Origin: Mycolicibacterium sp. CBMA 226
GTDB taxonomy: Bacteria > Actinomycetota > Actinomycetes > Mycobacteriales > Mycobacteriaceae
NCBI RefSeq assembly: GCF_009729075.1
Contig: NZ_VTGY01000021.1
Coordinates: forward strand, 26,727 to 90,726
Length of the DNA: 64,000 bases
Direction: 5' to 3'
The number at the start of each line of letters is the position of its first letter. Position 1 is the stretch's first letter. A program made the position numbers and the translations under genes. Below are positions 1 through 9,141 of this stretch, piece after piece. Under the pieces are notes generated by a model that had not been told where the DNA came from, ran no database searches, and saw nothing but the letters and a program-made list of their open reading frames with translations.

Positions 1-689
1 CCGAGATGATGGCCGCGAAGTGGGGCCTGTCCCGCACCCAGCTCGACGAGTTCTCGCTGCGCTCGCACGAAAAGGCCGCTGCCGCACAGGATGCGGGCGC
101 CTTCAAGGACCAGATCGTGGGCGTCAAAGACCAGGACGGCAACATCGTCCTGGAGGATGGTGGCATCCGCCGCGGCGGCACCGTCGAGTCCATGGCCGCC
201 ATCAAGCCGGCCTTCAAGGAAGACGGCGTCATCCACGCCGGTAACTCCTCGCAGATCTCCGATGGCGCGGCCGCGCTGCTGATCATGTCAGCGGAGAAAG
301 CAAAAGAATTGGGGCTCAAGCCTCTTGCGCGCCTGCACACCGGCGTGCTGGCCGGTGCCGACCCGGTGATGATGCTGAGCGCGCCCATCCCCGCCGCCCA
401 GAAGGCGCTGGCCAAGTCCGGCCTGAGTGTCGGCGACATCGGCGTGTTCGAGGTCAACGAGGCTTTCGCCCCCGTTCCGATCGCTTGGCTCAAGGACATC
501 GGTGCCGACGAAGACCGCCTCAACCCGAACGGCGGCGCCATCGCCCTTGGCCACCCGCTCGGCGGTTCCGGTGCCCGCATCATGACCACCCTGCTGCATC
601 ACATGCGGGACAACAACATTCACTACGGGTTCCAGACCATGTGTGAGGGTGGCGGTCAGGCCAACGCGACCATCCTCGAGCTGCTGTAG
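1..689 (+). CDS. fadA: Thiolase (acetyl-CoA acyltransferase), C-terminal part
   Basis: This is the 3' portion of a FadA-type thiolase, which cleaves 3-ketoacyl-CoA to acetyl-CoA and a shortened acyl-CoA. The 5' end, with the nucleophilic cysteine, lies before the window; the frame is open to base 3. Visible thiolase signatures are the NEAFAP segment, the GGAIALGHPLGGSGAR block with the catalytic histidine, and the C-terminal CEGGGQA block with the second catalytic cysteine. It faces the minus-strand SDR across a strong terminator hairpin, so it is probably not part of the large minus operon. The family is clear; the chain-length class is not. Confidence 0.9.
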   Translation, partial: EMMAAKWGLSRTQLDEFSLRSHEKAAAAQDAGAFKDQIVGVKDQDGNIVLEDGGIRRGGTVESMAAIKPAFKEDGVIHAGNSSQISDGAAALLIMSAEKAKELGLKPLARLHTGVLAGADPVMMLSAPIPAAQKALAKSGLSVGDIGVFEVNEAFAPVPIAWLKDIGADEDRLNPNGGAIALGHPLGGSGARIMTTLLHHMRDNNIHYGFQTMCEGGGQANATILELL

Positions 690-739
690 CCGCCGACACC
701 TCCGGTGGCTCATCGACTCGCGCGACAACACCCAGACAA

Positions 740-780
740 GCGACGGCGGGTGGCCGGGGAGCCCAGCCACCCGCCGTCGC
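740..780. terminator. Bidirectional hairpin terminator
   Basis: A perfect 15-bp inverted repeat occupies 740-754 and 766-780 with an 11-nt loop. It lies exactly between the convergent thiolase and SDR genes. The stem is very GC-rich and has no clear U-tract, which is common for actinobacterial intrinsic terminators. Confidence 0.7.
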
Positions 781-788
781 AAGTGTGC

Positions 789-1544
789 CTATCGGGGCGC
801 CATCCGAATGGCGCCATCGAGGCGAATGACTTCGCCGTTCAGCATCGGGTTCTCAACGATGTGCACGGCAAGCGCACCATACTCGTCGGGGTCGCCGAGC
901 CTGCTGGGGTGCGGTACTTGAGCACCGAGAGATGCCTGAGCCTCCGTGGACAATGACGCGAGCATGGGTGTCATGAAGATGCCAGGCGCGATGGTGCAAA
1001 CTCGGATCAGGCTGCGCGACAAGTCACGGGCAATCGGCAGCGTCATGCCCACGACACCGCCCTTGGACGCCGAGTATGCCGCCTGGCCGATCTGTCCATC
1101 AAAGGCGGCGACCGACGCCGTGTTGATGATGACTCCGCGCTCCTCACCGTTAACCGGTTCGGTCTTGGCAATGCGTTCAGCCGCCAGTCTGATTACGTTG
1201 AACGTGCCAATGAGGTTGATCTCGACAACTTTACGGAAATCGGCAAGCGGAAACGGGCCCGCTTGGGCCAAGGTCTTGATGGCGTTGGCGACGCCGGCGC
1301 AGTTGACGTTGATGCGTACCGGGCCAAGTGTTTCCGCAACATCCAGCGCCCTATTGACGTCGTCCTCATCGGTGACGTTTGCCGCGACGAACTTTGCCCG
1401 TTCCCCCAGGGCGGACACAACTTCCTCGCCTTTGAGGTCAATGACAACAACGCTTGCCCCGGAGGCCAGCAATCGTTTGGTAGTGGCCAGGCCCAGCCCC
1501 GACGCTCCGCCCGTGACTACCGCCACCGAGTCCCTGATTTCCAT
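789..1544 (-). CDS. SDR-family 3-hydroxyacyl-CoA dehydrogenase-like protein
   Basis: This 251-aa NAD-dependent short-chain dehydrogenase has the TGGASGLG Rossmann motif near its N-terminus, a catalytic Ser in NTASVAAF, and the YSASK catalytic Tyr/Lys. The sequence resembles type II 3-hydroxyacyl-CoA dehydrogenases, which fits the third step of beta-oxidation. The ATG at 1544 was preferred to the one at 1565 because an AAGGAAG ribosome site sits 9 nt upstream. It is the last gene of the minus operon, 161 nt after the acyl-CoA dehydrogenase. Substrate is unknown; a steroid or alcohol dehydrogenase is the alternative. Confidence 0.85.
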   Translation of the reverse strand: MEIRDSVAVVTGGASGLGLATTKRLLASGASVVVIDLKGEEVVSALGERAKFVAANVTDEDDVNRALDVAETLGPVRINVNCAGVANAIKTLAQAGPFPLADFRKVVEINLIGTFNVIRLAAERIAKTEPVNGEERGVIINTASVAAFDGQIGQAAYSASKGGVVGMTLPIARDLSRSLIRVCTIAPGIFMTPMLASLSTEAQASLGAQVPHPSRLGDPDEYGALAVHIVENPMLNGEVIRLDGAIRMAPR

Positions 1545-1705
1545 GTGCGCAGTGCTTCCTTTCATTTTGGGTGTTTCGCATTACGAGCATCAAGACGAAG
1601 CGGGTCGACATGGCGACTTGTCATCGCGGTCGAGCATCTCGCCAGTCGATTGGTTAGCCGCGCATAGTCCAGCGTTCCGCATGTGCTGAACGGGTATGTC
1701 GCCAG

Positions 1706-2845
1706 CTAGCACAGATTCATGCCTTTGGCGATGATCTCGTTCATGATTTCCGTCGCGCCTCCGCCGATTCCCATGATCCGCGAATCGCGGTAGTGCCGCT
1801 CCACCTCGGACTCACGCATGTAGCCCATACCCCCGAAGATCTGAACCGCCTGGTGCACCACGAACTCACACGCGAAAGTCGCCGTGTTCTTTGCCATCGC
1901 GACTTCTGTCGTGACTCGCTCGCCCGAGGTGTAGCGCACGGCCACGTCACGGACGAAAGACTGAGCAGCGGTGACCTGTCGCGCCATCTCGGCGAGTCTG
2001 TGCCGAATGACCTGCCGGCCGACCAAGGGCTGTCCGAAGGTGACACGATCACGAGCCCAACTGGTGGCGAGGTCGACACAGCGCTGAGCGGTTGCGCACG
2101 CCTGAACGCTTAGCACCAGCCGCTCGCTGTCGAACCGCTGCATGATCTGCCCGAATCCGGTGCCTTCCGGCCCAACGAGATTGGCAACGGGCACCCGTAC
2201 ATCGGTGAAACTCAGCTCGGCGGTATCCGAACAGCGACAACCCATTTTGTCCAGCTTTCGGGTGACAACGAAGCCCGGACTATCCGTGTCGATCACCAGT
2301 AGTGATACGCCTTTGTGTGGATGATCGCCCGTGCGCACAGCGGTGGTTACGAAATCGGCGCGACAGCCGGAGGTGATGTACGTCTTGGCGCCGTTGACAA
2401 TGTAGGAGTCCCCGTCACGGACGGCCTTGGTCCGCAGCGACGCGACATCAGACCCGCCACCGGGTTCGGTGACCGCCAGCGCGCCGATACTGGCGCCTTC
2501 CAGGGTCGGCCGCACGTAGCATTCGATCTGGTTTGGGTTGCCCGCATCCGCGATGTGCGGCGTAGCGATGGCATGGGTCAGTAGCGCACCGCACAAACCG
2601 GCGGAGCCACCGTGCAGGATGATCTCCTCGTTGAGGATCAGGAAATCGAGGAAGTCCCCCGCGCCGCCGGCTCGCTCGGGAAAACCCAAGCCGAGGAGAC
2701 CGAGCTCGCCGGCCTGACGGTGCAGTTCGCGGGGAACTTCGCCGGCCGACTCCCAGTCGCCCATAAAGGGCGTGATTCGGCGGTCAGTGAAATCGCCTAC
2801 CAGTTGGCGCAATTCGCGCCGTTCCGCAGTATTCCACGAGGTCAT
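1706..2845 (-). CDS. fadE: Acyl-CoA dehydrogenase
   Basis: This 379-aa flavoenzyme catalyses alpha,beta-dehydrogenation of an acyl-CoA. The FAD/substrate segment AVTEPGGGSD is followed by GAKTYITSG, and the C-terminal block contains QIFGGMGYMRE and a GGGATEI segment. The usual YEGT catalytic glutamate position is Gly here. A glutamate in the SERLVL helix occupies the place used by isovaleryl/long-chain-type enzymes, as I recall that family. The gene overlaps the upstream P450 by 4 bp, so the two are translationally coupled. The substrate may be a branched or ring-bearing acyl-CoA made by this operon. Confidence 0.9.
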   Translation of the reverse strand: MTSWNTAERRELRQLVGDFTDRRITPFMGDWESAGEVPRELHRQAGELGLLGLGFPERAGGAGDFLDFLILNEEIILHGGSAGLCGALLTHAIATPHIADAGNPNQIECYVRPTLEGASIGALAVTEPGGGSDVASLRTKAVRDGDSYIVNGAKTYITSGCRADFVTTAVRTGDHPHKGVSLLVIDTDSPGFVVTRKLDKMGCRCSDTAELSFTDVRVPVANLVGPEGTGFGQIMQRFDSERLVLSVQACATAQRCVDLATSWARDRVTFGQPLVGRQVIRHRLAEMARQVTAAQSFVRDVAVRYTSGERVTTEVAMAKNTATFACEFVVHQAVQIFGGMGYMRESEVERHYRDSRIMGIGGGATEIMNEIIAKGMNLC

Positions 2846-4074
2846 GCAGAAACGTCTTCCTTGACTGAGACCCGGACCGGCAGCGATTCGACACCGTTGA
2901 TGAAATTGGACCGTTGGATCACCGGCGCGCCAGTGATCTCGATCGACCCGAACCGCTCATACAGCGCCGGCAGGATGATCCTCGCCTCGGCCCGTGCCAC
3001 GGCATTGCCGAGACAGAAGTGTTGGCCGGCACCGAACGCCAGATGTGGGTTCTCGGTGCGCGTGATGTCGAACCGGTGTGAATTCTCGAAGACATCTTCA
3101 TCGCGGTTGGCCGACGCGAAGCTCAACACGACCTTGTCGCCGGCCGCGATCTGCTGGCCGCCCAGTTCGAAATCGGCTACCGCTGTCCGCCGGAATTGAG
3201 TGACCGGCGAGTGGTACCGCAATACTTCTTCGATTGCGGTGGGCCATAATTCCGGATCTCCGCGGAGCAACTGGAGTTGCTCGGGGTGCTGTGCCATGAG
3301 GAGGACAAATCCCGTCAGCAGGTTTCTTGTCGTCTCGTTTCCGGCGATCACGAGCAATTGGAAGAATCGGCGCAGTGCCTCGTCATCGAGGTGCTCGCCA
3401 TCCACCTCGGCGTTCACCACCGTGCTCCAGACATCGTCGCTGGGGTGCGCTCGCTTTTGCGCAGTCAGTTCGGCCGCGTATGCGAAGAGCTCGACGAACG
3501 CCTTACTGTAGGACTCGGGATTGGTAATGGCGGCCGGGTCACCGCCGCCGACCATCTGATTCGTCCAGTCATAGAGCAAACGTCGGTCGCTGGACGGTAC
3601 TCCCAGCAGGTCAGCCAACACTAGGACCGGCATCTCCGCAGAGAATCGGTCGACGAGGTCGAATTCGATGTCAGGCTCAAGCGATTCCACAATCTGGCGC
3701 GCATGGGTCTGCATGGACGCAGCCATGTCTCTTACGATCCGCGGGGTGAACGCCTTTCCGACGATCCGGCGCATGGTGGTGTGTTCTGGCGGATCCTGGT
3801 TCAGCATCGCCTTGCGGGCTTCGCGCAACAGGTGCGGCGGGCTGTCGCGAATAAACGTGCCACCGGCATAGGAACTGAACACGTCCGGCCGCTTGCCCGC
3901 GGTCACGACGTCAGCGTGTCGGGTGACGACCCAGAAACCGGGGCCGCCCGGGAAGGCGCCGCCAGCGGGCTCAGCCGACCATGCCACCGGGTTTTCCAGG
4001 CGCAGGCGGGTGAACAGCTCGTGCGGGTAGCCGTGCTGATACGTAGCGGGATTACCTAGGTCCAGCTCAATCAT
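2842..4074 (-). CDS. Cytochrome P450
   Basis: This 410-aa soluble bacterial P450 inserts one oxygen atom into its substrate using electrons from a ferredoxin. It has the I-helix AGNETT oxygen-activation motif, the EEVLRY (ExxR) K-helix motif and the heme loop FGAGQHFCLG with the thiolate cysteine at residue 354. It overlaps the DUF35 gene upstream and the acyl-CoA dehydrogenase downstream by 4 bp each. The 3Fe-4S ferredoxin at the head of the operon is the probable electron donor. The CYP family cannot be assigned by eye; steroid or terpenoid hydroxylation is an inference from the neighbours. Confidence 0.93.
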   Translation of the reverse strand: MIELDLGNPATYQHGYPHELFTRLRLENPVAWSAEPAGGAFPGGPGFWVVTRHADVVTAGKRPDVFSSYAGGTFIRDSPPHLLREARKAMLNQDPPEHTTMRRIVGKAFTPRIVRDMAASMQTHARQIVESLEPDIEFDLVDRFSAEMPVLVLADLLGVPSSDRRLLYDWTNQMVGGGDPAAITNPESYSKAFVELFAYAAELTAQKRAHPSDDVWSTVVNAEVDGEHLDDEALRRFFQLLVIAGNETTRNLLTGFVLLMAQHPEQLQLLRGDPELWPTAIEEVLRYHSPVTQFRRTAVADFELGGQQIAAGDKVVLSFASANRDEDVFENSHRFDITRTENPHLAFGAGQHFCLGNAVARAEARIILPALYERFGSIEITGAPVIQRSNFINGVESLPVRVSVKEDVSA

Positions 4075-4475
4075 TGCGATACCGCCTCAACAAATATCGG
4101 ATAGCTTTCGCCGTCCTCCGGGTGCACGAACTCCACGTTCAGCGCAGCGCCACAGCGGGGTTCGTTGGTTACGATTCGGGCGTAAAGCCAAGGACCCTCG
4201 GATAATTCGACAATGCCCACGGTGTAGGGCACCAGGTCGGTGTACGCCCTGTTCGGCGCCCGGTGCACGACAGTCCACGACACGAGTACTCCCGCACCAC
4301 TCGCAGGCGTCCACGACAGTCGGGTGCCGCGGCAGCCGGTGCACACTTGAGCTTCCGGTGCCACTGCGTGAGTGCAGAGGTCACAGATCTTCAGCAGCAA
4401 TAGATCGTCATCGGCGGCGTCGAAGAATTCGCCGCTCTTTGCGTCCCGATCGATCGGCGGCCATGAGTTTGTCAT
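4071..4475 (-). CDS. DUF35 OB-fold protein with zinc ribbon
   Basis: This 134-aa protein has an N-terminal rubredoxin-like zinc ribbon (CDLC then CTGC, 10 residues apart) followed by an OB-fold of the DUF35 type. Such proteins bind acyl-CoA and partner with thiolase-fold enzymes. In steroid side-chain degradation a DUF35 domain of ChsH2 binds the Ltp2 aldolase. It lies between the Ltp2-like gene and the P450 with 4-bp overlaps on both sides, which strongly suggests it is the partner of the Ltp2-like protein. It has no catalytic motif of its own. Confidence 0.85.
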   Translation of the reverse strand: MTNSWPPIDRDAKSGEFFDAADDDLLLLKICDLCTHAVAPEAQVCTGCRGTRLSWTPASGAGVLVSWTVVHRAPNRAYTDLVPYTVGIVELSEGPWLYARIVTNEPRCGAALNVEFVHPEDGESYPIFVEAVSQ

Positions 4476-5638
4476 TGTGCCCCACCAAGAATCAGCGTGG
4501 CATGGTGCTCCAGCACGCCGCCGTTCCCACTCACCATGATGACATCACGCCTCTCGACCTGCCGCCCACCGGCCATCCCACGGCCCTGCAACACGGCCTC
4601 GACAATCGGCGTGAAACCGGAGAGGTAATACGCCGAGAGCTGCCCACCGCCGGTGTTGCACGGCAAGACACCACCGGGCCCCAGCGCGCCATCAGCCACG
4701 AATGCGCCCCCTTCGCCCTTCCCGCAGAATCCGTAGTCCTCCAGCGTCACCAGAACGGTGAACGTGTAGCAGTCGTACAGCTGGAGCAAGTCCACATCGC
4801 TGGTGGTGACGCCCGCCATCCGCAGGGCCGCGGGCCCTGCCACGGCTGCGCCTGTGATTAGCCCAAAGATGCTGTCGCGCTCCATGATGCGACCAGGGTG
4901 GGCCTGACTCCACCCGAGAACGTCAACCGGGGGCCGGGCCAGATCACGCGCACGTTGACTACTGGTGACGATGACTGCTGCGGCACCATTGGAGACGAGA
5001 CAGATGTCGAACAGATGCAGTGGTTCGGCAATGATCGGCGAAGCCTGATGTTGCTCGATCGTTATCGGCTCACGATATTGCGCGCTTGGGTTGAGTGCGG
5101 CCCAACTGCGCTGCGCGACCGCGATGGCGCCGAGCTGCTCACTGGTGGTGCCGAACGCGGCAAAATGGCGTTGGGCAGCCAGCGCGTAGAAGAGATTGGG
5201 CGTCACCATCCCGATGCCCGCGTGGTAGCCGGCGAAACCGCTGGGCCCCTTCCGGTTTCCAGATTTCGGCGATCCGAAGGCATCCCGCCCCGAGCCGGTC
5301 TGTTTCAGCGGGGCGTCCGCGAAGACGCATGCCACCGTCGATGCCTCGCCACTCGCGACGGCGGCCGCGGCGTAGGCGATCATCGCGGCGGGGCTGGCGC
5401 CGAGGACAGAGACTTCCGCGAGAAGCGTGAGATCACGTAGCCCGAGGACCTTCTGCAGCGAGAGCTTCGGCGCTCCCTGGGTTCCCGGGGTGACAAGCAG
5501 ACCGTCCACGTCGCCCAAGTCGAGCCCGGCGTCCGCGACGGCGAGCCGAACCGCTTCAGCGGCAAGGTCGGTGGCGCTTCGGCCGTAGACCTTTCCGACG
5601 TCGGTCAGACCGAGGCCGGCGATCGCGGCGGCGGTCAC
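4472..5638 (-). CDS. Thiolase-fold lipid-transfer/Ltp2-like protein (probable retro-aldolase)
   Basis: This 388-aa thiolase-superfamily protein belongs with lipid-transfer proteins such as Ltp2. The start was set at GTG 5638, which overlaps the enoyl-CoA hydratase stop as GTGA; the longer open frame upstream lacks thiolase sequence. Where true thiolases carry the nucleophilic Cys, about residue 82, it has LGASP. It keeps the family segment LYDCYTFTVL (from about residue 287) with GFCGKGEGGAF, and ends with a GNGG loop. Loss of the Cys plus the adjacent DUF35 gene suggests a carbon-carbon retro-aldol cleavage of a 3-hydroxyacyl-CoA. A non-catalytic or thiolase role is not excluded. Confidence 0.85.
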   Translation of the reverse strand: MTAAAIAGLGLTDVGKVYGRSATDLAAEAVRLAVADAGLDLGDVDGLLVTPGTQGAPKLSLQKVLGLRDLTLLAEVSVLGASPAAMIAYAAAAVASGEASTVACVFADAPLKQTGSGRDAFGSPKSGNRKGPSGFAGYHAGIGMVTPNLFYALAAQRHFAAFGTTSEQLGAIAVAQRSWAALNPSAQYREPITIEQHQASPIIAEPLHLFDICLVSNGAAAVIVTSSQRARDLARPPVDVLGWSQAHPGRIMERDSIFGLITGAAVAGPAALRMAGVTTSDVDLLQLYDCYTFTVLVTLEDYGFCGKGEGGAFVADGALGPGGVLPCNTGGGQLSAYYLSGFTPIVEAVLQGRGMAGGRQVERRDVIMVSGNGGVLEHHATLILGGAQ

Positions 5639-6432
5639 GTACCGCTCCAGACCGGTGCCCGCTTTTCGGTGAATGCCCGGGGCCCTTCCTTGGCGTCGTT
5701 GGTGCGCATCACCGTCTTGGCTTCGCCATCGGACAGTGCCCACGCGGCAGCACCGAAATCCGAGCCGGCATCGCGCGCGGCGTAGGTGACTCGCTTGCTG
5801 GCCTGTACTGCAAGCGGGGCATTCGCGGCAACGACATTCGCGAGTTCCAGAGCCGTATCGAGAACCTGCTCCGGAGGGACGACGCGATTGACAAGGCCCC
5901 AGCGCAGTGCCTCGTCTGCGGAGATCGGCGCCCCGGTGAGACTCATCTCCAGCGCGATCGCCAGCGGAACCCGTTTGGACAACCGCAGCAGGCCGCCACC
6001 AGCGGCAATGATGCCGCGGGTGACTTCAGGCAGGCCGAGGGTGGCCGACCCGCTCATCACCGCGAGATCACACGCCAACAGCAGCTCAGTGCCGCCGCCG
6101 AGGGCGTATCCGTTCACCGCCGCGATCAAGGGCTTGGCGAGTCCACTTTTCAGGAACCCGCCGAAGCCGCGCTCCCGCTGTGACTGGTCGATCAACGGCC
6201 GACCGGCGGCTACCTCCTTGAGGTCTGCGCCGGCGCTGAAGGCACGATCGCCGGCGCCCGTGAGAATCCCAACGCGCAAGTCCGGGTCGGCGATCAGTTC
6301 GTCGATCGCATCCTGCACCGCCAGCGACATCGCGGCGGTGATCGCGTTCATCGCGTGCGGACGATTCAACGTGATGACGGCGACGTGGCCCACTCGGCGC
6401 AGCAGCGCCGGCGGTGCTTCTGCGGCCGTCAC
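5635..6432 (-). CDS. echA: Enoyl-CoA hydratase/isomerase family protein
   Basis: This 265-aa crotonase-fold protein probably hydrates an enoyl-CoA. It shows NRPHAMNAI at the N-terminus, the oxyanion-hole segments AFSAGADLKE and NGYALGGGTELLLACD, and LGLPEVTRGI, with acidic residues at both usual catalytic positions. It overlaps the acyl-CoA ligase upstream and the Ltp2-like gene downstream by 4 bp each. In the pathway order it would supply the 3-hydroxyacyl-CoA for the Ltp2-like step. Crotonases also include isomerases and hydrolases, so the reaction is tentative. Confidence 0.9.
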   Translation of the reverse strand: MTAAEAPPALLRRVGHVAVITLNRPHAMNAITAAMSLAVQDAIDELIADPDLRVGILTGAGDRAFSAGADLKEVAAGRPLIDQSQRERGFGGFLKSGLAKPLIAAVNGYALGGGTELLLACDLAVMSGSATLGLPEVTRGIIAAGGGLLRLSKRVPLAIALEMSLTGAPISADEALRWGLVNRVVPPEQVLDTALELANVVAANAPLAVQASKRVTYAARDAGSDFGAAAWALSDGEAKTVMRTNDAKEGPRAFTEKRAPVWSGT

Positions 6433-8072
6433 GCGTACAGTTCCTCGATCTGGGCGGCGTACTTTGCGGCGATCGGTTTGCGCTTCAGCTTCGATGTCGG
6501 GGTCAATTCATCGCTACCGGGAGCGAAGAACGTCGGCAAAATCGTGAACCGCTTGATCTGCTCGACGCGCGAAAGCTTCGCATTGCCGACCTCAACAGCC
6601 TTCGCGACGATGTCGCGGATCTTCGGCTCGGCGGCCATGGCCGCTGGGTCCGCGCTGATCTCCAATTCGGCCGCGAATGTGGTTGCGGCATCAGGATCGA
6701 GGGTGATCAACGCCACGTTGTACGGACGGCCGTCGCCGATGGCAACCACGGGGCCAAGCAACGGTGAGGATGAAGCGATAGCGCCTTCAATGTTGGTCGG
6801 CGACATGTTCTTCCCGGCCGCGTTGATGATCAGCTCCTTTTTCCGGTCGACGATGCGCACATAGCCTTCGTCGTCGATCTCTGCGATGTCGCCCGAGTGC
6901 AGCCATCCGTCGGCGTCAATGGCCTCGGCGGTTTTCACGGGATTGTTGCGATAGCCCTTCATCACCGACGGTGCCCGCAAGAGCAGTTCACCGTCATCCG
7001 CAAGCCGCAGTTCAGCACCGGGTGGCGCCATTCCGACCGTGCCTTGCCGAGCCATCGACGGCGGAGCTCCGGTGCCGAGGCCGCACTCGGACATACCCCA
7101 CATTTCGCTGACCGGTATGCCCAGTTTCTGGATGAAAGCGAAGTCGTCCGGTGCTATAGCCGCAGCGCCGGATAGCGCCCATTTCAGTCGATCAAACCCG
7201 AGTCGCCTCTTGATCGCATCGATGACGTGGGGTGCGCCGACATCGAAACTGGCTTTGAGGCGGTCATCGGCCTTTAGCTGTAGTTGAACGCCAGTCTTGA
7301 GCTTCTCCCAGGTTCGCGGAACGGCGATGAAAAGCGACGGACGCACCTGCGACAACACCGCCGGTAGCAGCTTGGCTTCGGCCAAGGTGATCAACTCGAT
7401 GCCTCCAAGCACCCCGAAGTAGTGGGTAAAGAATCGATCCGCCGCATGTGCCGATGGCAAGTACGAGATGAACGTATCGCCGCATGCGTACGGGTAGAAG
7501 GCATTAACGGCTTCGGCCATCGCGATGGCACTGCGGTGGGTATGTTCGACGCCCTTGGGGGGTCCAGTGGTTCCCGACGTATAGATCAAACACAGCACAT
7601 CATCGGGGTGCACCGCCTGCCACGCCGCCTCGAAGTCGAAGTCGTCGTCAGGCTGCAGCCGACCTATGTCGTCGTCCTCGATCACGAGGATGTGCTCGAC
7701 CGGAGACTGGGCCGCCTTCACCTTGTCGACGTACTGACGTTCGGTCACCACGATGCGGGTGTCGGCATCGGTCAGCAGATATTCGATCTGCTCGGTAGGA
7801 CACGTGTTGTAGATCGAGTAGGTCGTCGCCCCCAGATGAGATGCGGCCGCCTCGGTGAGGTTGAATTCCGGCCGGTTGGTCAGCAGTGCGGCGAAGGTGT
7901 CCCCGCGTCGCAACCCCAGGGCCGCGAGACCGCCGGCGATCCTTCGGACCTCGTCGGCGTATTGGCGCCAGGTGTAGGTGCGAGCTCCGTCCGCGCTGCG
8001 AAGCGCGACGGCGTCACCCCGGGCAGCGACCATCTGTTGGAACGCTTGGGGCAAGGTCTGTGGTTGCGGCAT
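6429..8072 (-). CDS. fadD: Long-chain acyl-CoA synthetase (AMP-forming)
   Basis: This 547-aa ligase activates a carboxylic acid with ATP and CoA. It contains the AMP-binding loop IYTSGTTGPPKG, the adenylate segment MWGMSECGLG, the DGWLHSGD hinge-region aspartate and the C-terminal catalytic lysine region around TPTSKLKRK. The start was set at ATG 8072, preceded by a GAGGGACC ribosome site, because the upstream extension lacks family sequence and would reach into the esterase gene. It feeds the hydratase, with a 4-bp overlap. The acid may come from the operon's aldehyde dehydrogenase or esterase. Confidence 0.9.
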   Translation of the reverse strand: MPQPQTLPQAFQQMVAARGDAVALRSADGARTYTWRQYADEVRRIAGGLAALGLRRGDTFAALLTNRPEFNLTEAAASHLGATTYSIYNTCPTEQIEYLLTDADTRIVVTERQYVDKVKAAQSPVEHILVIEDDDIGRLQPDDDFDFEAAWQAVHPDDVLCLIYTSGTTGPPKGVEHTHRSAIAMAEAVNAFYPYACGDTFISYLPSAHAADRFFTHYFGVLGGIELITLAEAKLLPAVLSQVRPSLFIAVPRTWEKLKTGVQLQLKADDRLKASFDVGAPHVIDAIKRRLGFDRLKWALSGAAAIAPDDFAFIQKLGIPVSEMWGMSECGLGTGAPPSMARQGTVGMAPPGAELRLADDGELLLRAPSVMKGYRNNPVKTAEAIDADGWLHSGDIAEIDDEGYVRIVDRKKELIINAAGKNMSPTNIEGAIASSSPLLGPVVAIGDGRPYNVALITLDPDAATTFAAELEISADPAAMAAEPKIRDIVAKAVEVGNAKLSRVEQIKRFTILPTFFAPGSDELTPTSKLKRKPIAAKYAAQIEELYA

Positions 8073-8172
8073 GTTCTGGTCCCTCGTCAGTTCGATGGCG
8101 TGGTGGTAGTCCGGGTGTAGGTCGGCCCGAGCGACGTCTGGTGATCGGTTGTGCCCGAACGAGATAGATCCA

Positions 8173-9126
8173 TCAGCCAGTTGACATTCGTCCGCCTGAA
8201 CTGGACAGTCGGTCAACATTCGACGCAAGGAACCAGCCCGCGTCCCACAGTGCCTCCCGGGCGGCCTGCGAAAACCGCGCCAGTGCTTGGAACACATGAA
8301 TTTGATCCGGCCACACCTGCAGCCGGTGCGACACCCCGGCCCGAGTCAATGCATCGGCGAGACGTTGTGAATCCGTCAGAAGGCACTCGGAGTCGCCCAC
8401 CTGGATCAGCACCGGCGGCCAAGCGCGCAGGTCCGCATCCAGAACAGCAACGCGGGCATCGTCCAGAGCTGTCGCACCGACGTAGGCTTGCAACATCTTG
8501 CAACCCAGTTTCGGAGACAAGATCGGGTCCCGTTGTAGCGCGTCGCGCTGCACGGCGCTCGCGCCGCTGAGGTCCAAACATGGCGAGAACAACACCGCGG
8601 CCGCGGGCATCGGAAGGCGGCTTCGAGCAGCGTCATTCAGCACCGAACAAGCCAGATGACCGCCGGCCGAGTCGGCGGCCAGCGTGATCCTGCTCGGGTC
8701 GTATCCGCGGGCCAGGAGGTGCCGGTACGCCGCGAGCGCGTCATCAGCAGCGGCCGGAAACGGATGCTCGGGTGCCACCCGGTAGCGCAAGAGGAACACC
8801 GCCATCCCACTAGCCTCAGACAAGCGTCGGACCATGCCCTGGTGTGACCGGGTTGAGCCGAAGACGAATCCGCCTCCGTGCAGATAAAGTACGACGCCGC
8901 GGTCTGCCGACGCGCCTGGCGCGGTGATCCAGGTACCCTGCAGCGCCCCGTCGGCGATGTTCTGGTCGACATGAGCTGCCCACGGATTCCGAAAGAGCCC
9001 CGCGCCATCGGCAGTGCGCCGAAGCAATGCCAGCTGAAAGCCCTTCGGCTCCATTCGGTCTTGTAGGAGCCGGGCGGTCCGACCGATCGCCTTCAGCAGA
9101 TGAGTTCGCATTTGGTTGCACTCCAT
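8173..9126 (-). CDS. lip: HSL-type alpha/beta hydrolase (esterase/lipase)
   Basis: This 317-aa esterase belongs to the hormone-sensitive-lipase (Lip) family. The HGGGFVFGS oxyanion motif, the GDSAGG-type nucleophile segment (seen as ADSAGGHL) and a C-terminal DSECLLT aspartate with a QIHVFQ histidine are present. It probably hydrolyses a carboxylic ester and frees an acid or alcohol for the rest of the operon. It starts 15 nt after the aldehyde dehydrogenase. ATG 9111 with GGAG 8 nt upstream is a credible alternative start. It has no signal peptide, so it is probably cytosolic. Confidence 0.88.
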   Translation of the reverse strand: MECNQMRTHLLKAIGRTARLLQDRMEPKGFQLALLRRTADGAGLFRNPWAAHVDQNIADGALQGTWITAPGASADRGVVLYLHGGGFVFGSTRSHQGMVRRLSEASGMAVFLLRYRVAPEHPFPAAADDALAAYRHLLARGYDPSRITLAADSAGGHLACSVLNDAARSRLPMPAAAVLFSPCLDLSGASAVQRDALQRDPILSPKLGCKMLQAYVGATALDDARVAVLDADLRAWPPVLIQVGDSECLLTDSQRLADALTRAGVSHRLQVWPDQIHVFQALARFSQAAREALWDAGWFLASNVDRLSSSGGRMSTG

Positions 9127-9141
9127 TGTGCTCGATTCCGC

